Shown here piece by piece: positions 1 to 5,120 of a DNA stretch of 8,041 nucleotides; the first letter of the stretch is position 1; each line of letters opens with the position of its first letter. A program made the translations under genes and the position numbers. Origin of the DNA: Gammaproteobacteria bacterium (GTDB lineage: Bacteria; Pseudomonadota; Gammaproteobacteria; Chromatiales; Chromatiaceae); contig JAHDCB010000071.1 of the NCBI GenBank assembly GCA_020630035.1, forward strand, positions 1-8,041. The letters run 5' to 3'. The notes beneath the pieces were generated by a model that was not told the origin of the DNA, ran no database searches, and saw only the letters and a list, made by a program, of their open reading frames with translations.

Positions 1-234
1 CTGTACCAGTGCCCCGGCCTTGTCCGTCAGCAACCGGATCTTCACCCCGGTCTGCCGGGTGTAACGATCGAACAAGGGTTCTATCAGATGCGCCTTACGG
101 GCGGAATAGACCACGACTTCTTCCGCAGAGACAACTGTGGGTGCTGCCAGTACACTGCTGAGAAGCAGTGCCAGGCTGACCCGGGTCAGTCGTCTGGTGC
201 GTGTTAGCAAAGTGTGACGTGTGAGAAGACGCAT
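1..234 (-). CDS. Ferric-iron ABC transporter substrate-binding protein, N-terminal part (runs off the left edge)
   Basis: The reverse strand reads 78 codons from the ATG at 234 without a stop. Residues 1-37 look like a signal peptide: an Arg-rich start, a hydrophobic core (VSLALLLSSVLAAP) and a likely cleavage site after VSA. The mature protein starts EEVVVYSARKAHLIEPLFD and continues with TGVKIRLLTDKAGALVQ, the characteristic N-terminus of the FbpA/FutA/IdiA family of periplasmic Fe(III)-binding proteins. That family captures ferric iron and hands it to an inner-membrane ABC permease. A Fur box and a TATAAT -10 lie directly upstream, which supports both the iron role and the start. The permease and ATPase genes, if present, lie outside the window. 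The gene appears independent of the T6SS cassette upstream of it. The exact ligand (free Fe3+ or a chelate) cannot be told from this fragment. Confidence 0.9.
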   Translation of the reverse strand, partial: MRLLTRHTLLTRTRRLTRVSLALLLSSVLAAPTVVSAEEVVVYSARKAHLIEPLFDRYTRQTGVKIRLLTDKAGALVQ

Positions 235-257
235 AGGCTCAATCCTGCAAATGCAAA

Positions 258-272
258 TGAGAATGATTCGCA
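258..272 (-). promoter_or_regulatory. Fur box
   Basis: The plus-strand sequence TGAGAATGATTCGCA matches the 7-1-7 Fur consensus TGATAATNATTATCA at 11 of 14 defined positions. It lies 23 bp upstream of the iron-binding-protein ATG and immediately downstream of its TATAAT hexamer, so bound Fe-Fur would cover the transcription start. Repression in iron-replete cells is inferred from position and downstream gene function. Confidence 0.75.
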
Positions 273-274
273 AT

Positions 275-280
275 ATTATA
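275..280 (-). promoter_or_regulatory. -10 element of the iron-binding-protein promoter
   Basis: On the minus strand this reads a perfect TATAAT, 40 bp upstream of the ATG at 234 and next to the Fur box. The best -35 at 17 bp spacing is TTCCAT (298-303), only 3 of 6 to consensus. An AT-poor upstream region and a weak -35 make the exact promoter uncertain. Confidence 0.55.
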
Positions 281-420
281 TTACAGTGTGGCCGGAAATG
301 GAATGATAGGGTGCGATTCAGACTGATGCAGGCCGGTACGCCGCAGATATGCAACTTAGTAGTGCCAGCTGCAGTATCAGCATAGCCTGAGTCCGGACAC
401 GATCCGGGCCGCTGTGCACG

Positions 421-1680
421 CTATGTGGATACCTTGCCCCAGCGATACCACTGGCCGGACTCCAGATGCAGTGCATCAACCTGTGCCTGGATAGCGGCCA
501 GTTGCTGCTGCTGGGTGCTGTACAGGGCATGTGGGTCAAACGGATAGCGCTGACCGGTCCACCACTCAATGCGCCGGATCAGATCTGCCAGCGGATAATG
601 TTGTTCTTCACTATGACGATAACGGCGCAACAGATCGCTGAGATCGAAAAAGTCATGGCGCAGATAACGGTGCGGACGCATGGTCTGATTGACGTAGGCC
701 CTCTGCTGCGTCCAGAACCGGTTGACCCGTTGCTGATAATGCGGCTTGTGTTGCTCGGTTTCTTCCAGCAGCAGCACACCGGGAAAAAGCGGCTCATGCT
801 GTGTATCAAAAAAGTTGAGCATGAGGCGGTGGAAGGCTGCTGCAACAGCAGGTTCTGTCGCCAGATCTCCGGCGTTCTGCAACGCATTAAAGCTCCAGGG
901 ACTGCCGTAATATTCCAGATTATCTGCTATAGCACACAGCAGCGTATCGTCGAGACCTGATTGCTCCGCGCGGAAGCAGGCCTCCAGATCGGACTCTCTT
1001 GGTTTACCCAGCACTGCGAAGACAGTGGCAGCATCCGCCAGAATGCCTTCTGTCGAGCATAACCAGGTCAGCGCATCTGCATCGTGGCAATGCAACAGCG
1101 CATGCGCAATAGTGCATTTGATTGCTGTATCTTCTGCCTGAGTAAAGCGTTGCTGCAGCAGATGGATCAGGGGAGGCGCAGCAACGCGCGCGAACAATTG
1201 ATCAGCATAGCCACCGGTATAACGTGGCTCGCCCTGCACCAGAAACGCCGACAGATGGACAGATTCCTGCCCACGCGCCATGCACCGCTCGGCCAGGGTC
1301 TCCAGCGCAACCGCACTGGTTTGTTGTGCCAGTAGTGTCAGTGCCTGATCATGCGCATCACCGGTCAGCCAGGCCAGGCTCGGTGTGATGTCCAGCGGTG
1401 CCTCGTGCTGATAGATGCTATCCAGCAATCGCGTCTTATACGCAACATCTTCTCCCAACAGGCCGACATATACAGCGAGTTGCCGCACAACAGGCTCCAG
1501 GTCTTCCTGTTGGATAATGTCCGGCAGTGCCGCCCGGACGAGTGGTTGCTTGCTCAGTGTCTGCGCCGTATCCACAAACGCCTGCTCGCCGGGCAACTCC
1601 GGGTCAGCATTCGGCCAGGTGCTGTCCGCCAGCCGCTCAGCATGCAGTTCAGCCAGAAATGCCAGACTGGTGTGTGGCAT
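421..1680 (-). CDS. HEAT-repeat-like T6SS-associated protein, 419 aa
   Basis: This is a 419-residue, mainly alpha-helical, soluble protein with no signal peptide or membrane segment. It shows repeating helix pairs such as residues around LERLAER/CMARG and AHALLHCHDADALTWL, as expected for HEAT-like solenoids. The C-terminal stretch WWTGQRYPFDP followed by a Gln-rich helix resembles the end of TIGR02270-family proteins, which are often encoded beside DUF2169 and PAAR-like genes. I make that assignment from memory of the family, with moderate confidence. Its start follows the upstream stop by 12 bp, with a good ribosome-binding site (GGGGAG at 1686-1691), so it is translated with the 321-aa gene. 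It is GC-rich, unlike the AT-rich toxin cassette. It might be an effector adaptor, an accessory immunity protein or a scaffold; the sequence does not decide. Confidence 0.8.
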   Translation of the reverse strand: MPHTSLAFLAELHAERLADSTWPNADPELPGEQAFVDTAQTLSKQPLVRAALPDIIQQEDLEPVVRQLAVYVGLLGEDVAYKTRLLDSIYQHEAPLDITPSLAWLTGDAHDQALTLLAQQTSAVALETLAERCMARGQESVHLSAFLVQGEPRYTGGYADQLFARVAAPPLIHLLQQRFTQAEDTAIKCTIAHALLHCHDADALTWLCSTEGILADAATVFAVLGKPRESDLEACFRAEQSGLDDTLLCAIADNLEYYGSPWSFNALQNAGDLATEPAVAAAFHRLMLNFFDTQHEPLFPGVLLLEETEQHKPHYQQRVNRFWTQQRAYVNQTMRPHRYLRHDFFDLSDLLRRYRHSEEQHYPLADLIRRIEWWTGQRYPFDPHALYSTQQQQLAAIQAQVDALHLESGQWYRWGKVST

Positions 1681-1692
1681 GGATGCTCCCCG

Positions 1693-2658
1693 TCAGAGTC
1701 GCGCTGTCGGGTAATGTTTGCACACCAGATCCAGAATCTGATTGGTCTCCTTGTGGTTGGTCGGACGAGGCAAGGGGGCGTCAGTAATCGGCTCGGCCAA
1801 GGGCTGATTCATCAGTGGATGGGTGTACTGGTCAGGATTGGATAACCCACTCATACTACGTACCTTCAACCAGGCCAGGATCTCAAAGGGATAGAGCCAG
1901 TGATGTGGGTGACTGAATTCAAAATGGTCTTGGTCTTCCTCATCTGTATCTTCGTCCTGCTCAATCGTACGAGTGAGATGATAATCAGCCATAACGCTGA
2001 CCAGATCATCAACCTGTTGCAAATCTTTAGTGTTCCAGTGGGGTAAGACTTCATCATAGATAAAGGGCGTATCCAGACCATTATCCAATGGGTGATCAAA
2101 GTCATCCCGGTCAAAAGGCTTTTTTTTCCAGAGGCAATAGAGTTCCATTAAGAAAAAGCTGGAAGTATCCAGTGAGTTACCACCTTCACCCATAACCCCC
2201 TGGTTATCACTATCGTTGGTAGAAGCTAATGTATATTGCATAATTTCATCGGCTTCTTCATACCAGCCTGACAATAACAGGTTAGTCCACCAATGCATCA
2301 TGTCCCCGGATGAAAACCCCAGGTTGATACGTCCGCGAATACGCCCTACCTCAACGAGTACTCTGATACTCTGATAAGCACACCAGCCGGCATCCGCAAA
2401 ACTTTTTTTTTGTAGTGCCTTATCACCAAGTCTGGCCCAGGCATACTGGGCATAATGCAAATACCAGCCAGCAAACCTTAATAGAATCGTATCGGATAAA
2501 GTAGGATCATCTTGTGTATACATATTATCAAGTAACCAGGTAAAACTTTCCCACAGGCCAGATTGATTTTGTTCATCTGAAAATATCCAGTCAGATTTTT
2601 CCCGGTAAAAACTATCTTTTTTTGAGACCAGGTCTAACACAAATTGACTTCTTTCCAT
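1693..2658 (-). CDS. Putative immunity protein for the PD-(D/E)XK toxin, 321 aa
   Basis: The gene sits 94 bp after the nuclease-like toxin gene on the same strand, the usual position for an immunity gene. The protein is cytosolic, acidic (a DEDTDEEDQD run near residue 240) and rich in Trp, Tyr and helix-forming residues. Its C-terminal block YPFEILAWLKVRSMSGL, then HPLMNQPL, looks like a conserved motif of a family I cannot name. It does not show the signatures I know for PoNi (DUF1910/DUF1911). The start is secure: a strong GAGGAA ribosome-binding site (2666-2671) stands 7 bp before the ATG. Coding-strand runs of 8, 9 and 7 A (2120-2127, 2403-2411 and about 2620) are slippage-prone. Acidity fits direct blocking of a basic nuclease, but that is inference. 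At 321 residues it is large for a simple immunity protein, so an adaptor role remains possible. Confidence 0.75.
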   Translation of the reverse strand: MERSQFVLDLVSKKDSFYREKSDWIFSDEQNQSGLWESFTWLLDNMYTQDDPTLSDTILLRFAGWYLHYAQYAWARLGDKALQKKSFADAGWCAYQSIRVLVEVGRIRGRINLGFSSGDMMHWWTNLLLSGWYEEADEIMQYTLASTNDSDNQGVMGEGGNSLDTSSFFLMELYCLWKKKPFDRDDFDHPLDNGLDTPFIYDEVLPHWNTKDLQQVDDLVSVMADYHLTRTIEQDEDTDEEDQDHFEFSHPHHWLYPFEILAWLKVRSMSGLSNPDQYTHPLMNQPLAEPITDAPLPRPTNHKETNQILDLVCKHYPTARL

Positions 2659-2752
2659 CAGATTGTTCCTCGCAGATTGTAAAAATGAGGTATATACATG
2701 AAAATTCTGGATGGTGACTATATTTTAAGTTCTGATTCACATTGGTAAATTA

Positions 2753-3415
2753 TCAGATTTCCCCTTTCTTCTCTATTTTACCATCACCCCATTCACAAAA
2801 AACGAGATTATCGTCCTTTCGGGCGTCATCTAACTTACAGAACCCAGCGTTAGGTTTGTTATCTTCCGGGCTGTCTTGACCATAACAGCCAGTATCATCG
2901 CTTTCGTCTACCCAAACGCGGCATACTGTATATGTAACTTTCTCTGCATTTTTTATTTTACTCTGTAAATATCCTAAGGCGTTAAGGAACTTGCGGTTTC
3001 CATATTCATCTTCTTCAACGCCATAGGATCTCTTCCAACTATTCATCTTTCTACGATCTTTCTTTTTTCCAAGATCTTTCCCTTCTTCAGCGTCTCTCTT
3101 TTCCTTAGGATCTTCACTTCTTTCATACCCCCACCACATATATTCAATACAGTCCCTGACATATATCTTGCCACCTGCAATTTGTAGCTTAGAAAGGTTT
3201 ACATCCTTATTTTTAGTCTCTACACATACCACTTCGTTTCCTTTAAAAAAAACATGATCAATACCATGACCGCTACCACTTTTTAATGTGTCAGTATCTA
3301 ATGCCTTGTAACCTTTATTTTCATAGTATTTTTTAACAAGATACTCTGCGCAATCACCTTTATTCTTGTTTGAATTTCTGCATTTTTTAGTCCCTCCTTT
3401 AGTACTGCTTGACAT
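2753..3415 (-). CDS. Orphan toxin: PD-(D/E)XK nuclease-like domain protein, 220 aa
   Basis: Residues 17-100 carry the layout of a restriction-endonuclease-fold nuclease. A helical acid is E24 in KGDCAEYL, then GHGIDHVF supplies D53, and VCVETKNK supplies E66 and K68 (the D...ExK catalytic set). LQIAGGK follows at 78-83. This arrangement is typical of PoNe and Tox-REase polymorphic toxins, which cut DNA in competitor cells. The rest (100-220) is charged, Lys-rich and has several Cys. No PAAR, VgrG, Rhs or signal sequence is attached. The frame is open for only 19 codons above the ATG before a TAG, with no recognisable delivery domain. A GGAAAG ribosome-binding site (3420-3425) precedes the ATG. 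A putative immunity gene follows. Base composition is clearly AT-rich, as for horizontally moved toxin tips. It may be a displaced C-terminal module or an effector delivered as free cargo. Confidence 0.72.
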   Translation of the reverse strand: MSSSTKGGTKKCRNSNKNKGDCAEYLVKKYYENKGYKALDTDTLKSGSGHGIDHVFFKGNEVVCVETKNKDVNLSKLQIAGGKIYVRDCIEYMWWGYERSEDPKEKRDAEEGKDLGKKKDRRKMNSWKRSYGVEEDEYGNRKFLNALGYLQSKIKNAEKVTYTVCRVWVDESDDTGCYGQDSPEDNKPNAGFCKLDDARKDDNLVFCEWGDGKIEKKGEI

Positions 3416-3572
3416 CTTGCTTTCCGTCTTTAAAAATCTCAGGCTAAACCAAGGCAGAACCTGTTTACGCTATCTGATATTAAGGTGTTCTGTCCATTAC
3501 GTATGAACACACTTTTGCGCCTGCAGTCTGTCTGGATTCCAACAAAAACTATCAATAATTTATCATAACCTT
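3416..3572. other. Intergenic segment between cassettes 2 and 3, nothing identified
   Basis: These 157 bp separate the second immunity gene from the nuclease-like toxin. On the minus strand a 40-codon frame without a start is open, but I do not recognise it. There are short 6-bp inverted repeats (GTGTTC at 3485-3490 with GAACAC at 3505-3510, and CAGAAC at 3455-3460 with GTTCTG at 3487-3492). They have no T-run after them, so I do not call a terminator. It may be decayed sequence left from joining two cassettes, or hold a weak promoter. Confidence 0.4.
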
Positions 3573-4049
3573 CTATATTAGTACCAAAGGGCCTGCCTCA
3601 TAATCAGTAAAATATCTGGTTTCTTTATCTGAAGCCGGCTCTATTCCACAAAACCAGTGCCCGATTTGATAGATCTCGCCAAGATTTATGGTATATCCAT
3701 GCATCTTTTCCATAAAAATTTTTATGCCTGTATCTTCTGTATTTTTTTCATCAAAATTGAAATCAATATCAAATTGTTTTCCATATTTTACCAGTCGTAA
3801 TAAGACACATGCGATATTAACATTATCTATTTTCAGCTCTCTAATCTTTACATATAAACACGCATCGTCGGGAAGATTGATAAACGACATAATGTCACTT
3901 CCAGATATTTTACCTTTTTCGAGGAAGTCAAGCTCCTCACTACATTGAATTTCAATAATATTTTCATTTTTTTTTAGTAAATCTTTTATTATAGGGTGAA
4001 TTTTTTCTGGTGAAATATTTTCTAAAACAACTTCTATAAGCTCTTGCAT
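3573..4049 (-). CDS. Putative immunity protein for toxin cassette 2, 158 aa
   Basis: This small, acidic, soluble protein starts 9 bp after the stop of the toxin-tail gene. Its ribosome-binding site (GAGGG, 4054-4058) lies between that stop and the ATG, so the two are translationally coupled like a toxin/immunity pair. The N-terminal half alternates helix and strand (MQELIEVVLENI, then ENIIEIQCSEELDF), and later strands such as YVKIRELKIDNVNIACVLL suggest an alpha/beta fold. It has no signal peptide, which fits neutralising a cytosolic toxin. I do not recognise the family. AT-rich composition matches the toxin next to it. The role rests on position, size and charge. Confidence 0.72.
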   Translation of the reverse strand: MQELIEVVLENISPEKIHPIIKDLLKKNENIIEIQCSEELDFLEKGKISGSDIMSFINLPDDACLYVKIRELKIDNVNIACVLLRLVKYGKQFDIDFNFDEKNTEDTGIKIFMEKMHGYTINLGEIYQIGHWFCGIEPASDKETRYFTDYEAGPLVLI

Positions 4050-4058
4050 TTTACCCTC

Positions 4059-4496
4059 TTAATCAATAAATCCTTTAAATGTAAAGTCTCTATTCAGTCT
4101 GATACCCCTGCCATCCTCCAATCTTTTTTCCAAAAAGGTTATACCTTTATTTGTGGTAGTTTCCTTAAATTTACCAGGGCCCGAAATAAATTCGTTTACA
4201 TGTTTCATTGCCTGCTTATTCCAGTCTCTTTGAGGCCCGAATAGTTTTCCCCAGGTTTCAGGAAATCTGCCAGCATGTTTTGATAACGCATGACCTGCTT
4301 TTGTTGATCCTTTATATGGTACCTGCGCTGTTTCTAAAACGGTGTCAGCCTGGCTTTGAGATAAACCTGATAGCCTTTTTGAGTGTTTTTTCCCTGCGCC
4401 ACCTTTTCCTTGGGCGCTGCCTTCGCGCTGGTGGTATTGCTTCTGCCGCCTCAGCCAGGCTTTGTTGTATCGGATACGGGATAGGTACCACGACAT
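4059..4496 (-). CDS. Orphan C-terminal toxin module, BECR-nuclease-like, out of frame with its delivery remnant
   Basis: The frame gives 145 residues, but only about residues 28-145 look genuine. A Gly/Lys hinge (GSAQGKGGAGKKHSK) leads into a basic toxin domain with H69, K73-H74 (GHALSKHAGR), W92-N93, H99, and EDGRGIRLN (R130, R133). The KH...GRGxR layout recalls BECR-fold ribonucleases (barnase/EndoU/colicin E5-D/RelE type); this is a tentative match by eye. The first 27 residues are the wrong frame of the DUF4150 remnant, and the ATG at 4496 has no ribosome-binding site. In the remnant's own frame translation ends at 4345, so the toxin cannot be read through from it without a +1 shift. It may therefore be poorly expressed or silent. 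The coupled immunity gene downstream supports its identity as a displaced effector tip. Confidence 0.65.
   Translation of the reverse strand: MSWYLSRIRYNKAWLRRQKQYHQREGSAQGKGGAGKKHSKRLSGLSQSQADTVLETAQVPYKGSTKAGHALSKHAGRFPETWGKLFGPQRDWNKQAMKHVNEFISGPGKFKETTTNKGITFLEKRLEDGRGIRLNRDFTFKGFID
4397..4410 (-). repeat. 14-bp hinge sequence, orphan-toxin copy
   Basis: Identical to 5447-5460 and also coding GKGG, here within GSAQGKGGAGKK at the start of the toxin-2 domain. Upstream of it the DUF4150 remnant is in another frame, so this is the first point at which the toxin frame is again homologous to the intact effector. Confidence 0.8.
4410..4441 (-). pseudogene. Internal DUF4150 fragment (32 bp block of the scar)
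   Basis: This block matches 6058-6089 at 30 of 32 positions, the part of the intact effector gene that encodes residues 81-89 (SNTTSAKAA) and just beyond. Relative to the intact copy, the bases between this block and the next (6090-6197, 108 bp) are replaced by only 5 bp (4442-4446), a net loss of 103 bp that shifts the frame. Its right-hand neighbour is the 284-bp repeat; its left-hand neighbour is the toxin hinge. Confidence 0.85.
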
Positions 4497-4578
4497 TGCC
4501 GATCTGGGTCTTGTTGATGCTGGGACAGAGGCAGATTACCCGCTGGCGTCCGTTCTGTCGCGCTGTATAGTTACGCAT
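4447..4578 (-). pseudogene. Remnant of a DUF4150 PAAR-like gene, first 44 codons
   Basis: The 44 codons from ATG 4578 match the start of the intact effector at 6198-6329, with residue 37 changed from Val to Ile. They include CLCPSINKTQIGNVV, the first part of the PAAR-like domain. The frame is then lost at the 103-bp deletion and runs through AEAIPPARRQRPRK to a stop at 4345. Too short to fold as a spike tip, it is a relic of an earlier effector gene, probably the one that once carried the toxin tail next to it. Confidence 0.88.
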
Positions 4579-4730
4579 CGGCAACCCCGGTCGGCGAGGC
4601 CCGGAGTGCTGCGCCGACCCGCAGATCCAGGCGGGCTTCTGTCGCAGCAGGTAGTTGCTTGCGCCAGCTCAGGCTGACCGACCAGTCTGCCGGATCTTCG
4701 GCTTGGAGGTCCAGCAGCACGGTGTCCAGA
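4571..4730 (-). pseudogene. Remnant of a DUF2169 gene, last 52 codons and stop
   Basis: The frame reads LDTVLLDLQAEDPADWSVSL and onward to the same TAA as the intact adaptor, matching its residues 339-390. The last residues differ (SPTGVADA here, SLTGAADA in the intact gene). The remnant keeps the original 8-bp overlap with the DUF4150 start codon, so the ancestral gene order was the same as in the intact copy. There is no start or upstream portion; above 4730 the sequence is unrelated and AT-rich. Confidence 0.88.
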
Positions 4731-4873
4731 CTAGGTTTAGGACTTCATGAACTTTACTCTTACATACAATCTGGGTTATTCAATTGTAAATATCAGTACA
4801 AACTCGGCACCAGACTAATTGAGCAAAATTCCAGCTTACACAAAGTATAGCGTACGACATAATTAGTACACAT
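4731..4873. other. AT-rich spacer between immunity gene 1 and the scar
   Basis: These 143 bp contain no convincing gene and no GC-rich hairpin with a T-run. On the minus strand TTTACA (4785-4790) and TATGTA (4761-4766), 18 bp apart, form a possible weak sigma-70 promoter pointing at the scar and toxin 2; this is only suggestive. The AT-rich composition matches toxin 1 and immunity 1, so the spacer may have arrived with them. Confidence 0.35.
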
Positions 4874-5116
4874 TTATAACAAATCAAGTTCCGGGTCTAT
4901 ATTTTCTAAACCCAATTTTTTCAGGTCAATTTCAAATACATAAGCTTGCTGCTTGATTAAAGACACGACTTCATAAAAAGCCATAAGGTAACCAGTTTGG
5001 TATTCTTCATCTTTTGTATTTAAAGCATTAATTTTTTCATTTTTTGCTTCTATTGCTTTATCTCTTAGCAAAAAACAGAGATCACATAAATAGTTCTTGT
5101 ATGCATCATCCTGCAT
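4874..5116 (-). CDS. Putative immunity protein for the DUF4150 effector, about 80 aa
   Basis: A small, acidic, helical, cytosolic protein (YLCDLCFLLRDKAIEAKNEK ... MAFYEVVSLIKQQ ... ENIDPELDLL). Two starts are possible. ATG 5131 overlaps the toxin stop by 11 bp and gives 85 residues, but has no ribosome-binding site. ATG 5116 has a GGAGGA site (5124-5129) 7 bp before it and gives 80 residues, so I prefer it. The toxin stop codon (TAA, 5121-5123) sits between this site and the start, giving tight translational coupling. Position straight after the toxin domain, small size and acidity against a very basic toxin all fit a cognate immunity protein. I do not recognise its family name. Confidence 0.75.
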   Translation of the reverse strand: MQDDAYKNYLCDLCFLLRDKAIEAKNEKINALNTKDEEYQTGYLMAFYEVVSLIKQQAYVFEIDLKKLGLENIDPELDLL

Positions 5117-5120
5117 CGTA

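Larger units (their letters stand above)
4447..4730 (-). repeat. Direct repeat, left copy (DUF2169 end plus DUF4150 start)
   Basis: This copy aligns without gaps to 6198-6481 with 12 mismatches in 284 positions, counted by eye (about 96% identity), mostly transitions. Similarity stops abruptly after GGTGTCCAGA at 4730. The spacing between copies is 1751 bp and encloses the toxin-1 and immunity-1 genes. The two copies are long enough for homologous recombination. Confidence 0.93.

Noticed and set aside
392..407. Possible terminator hairpin (CCGGA / TCCGG)
   Set aside because: Only 5 bp of stem and no T-run on either strand.
466..960. Plus-strand open frame of 164 codons
   Set aside because: It lies opposite the 419-residue minus-strand gene, has no ribosome-binding site and no recognisable motif; a shadow of GC-rich coding.
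1351..1845. Plus-strand open frame of 164 codons
   Set aside because: It crosses the junction of two well-supported minus-strand genes and their ribosome-binding site; a shadow.
3455..3510. Inverted repeats as an insertion-sequence end or terminator
   Set aside because: Only 6-bp arms, no transposase frame, no target duplication and no T-run.
4447..4730. The 284-bp repeat as a transposon or attachment site
   Set aside because: It has no terminal inverted repeats and consists purely of adaptor and effector coding sequence, so gene-module duplication explains it better.
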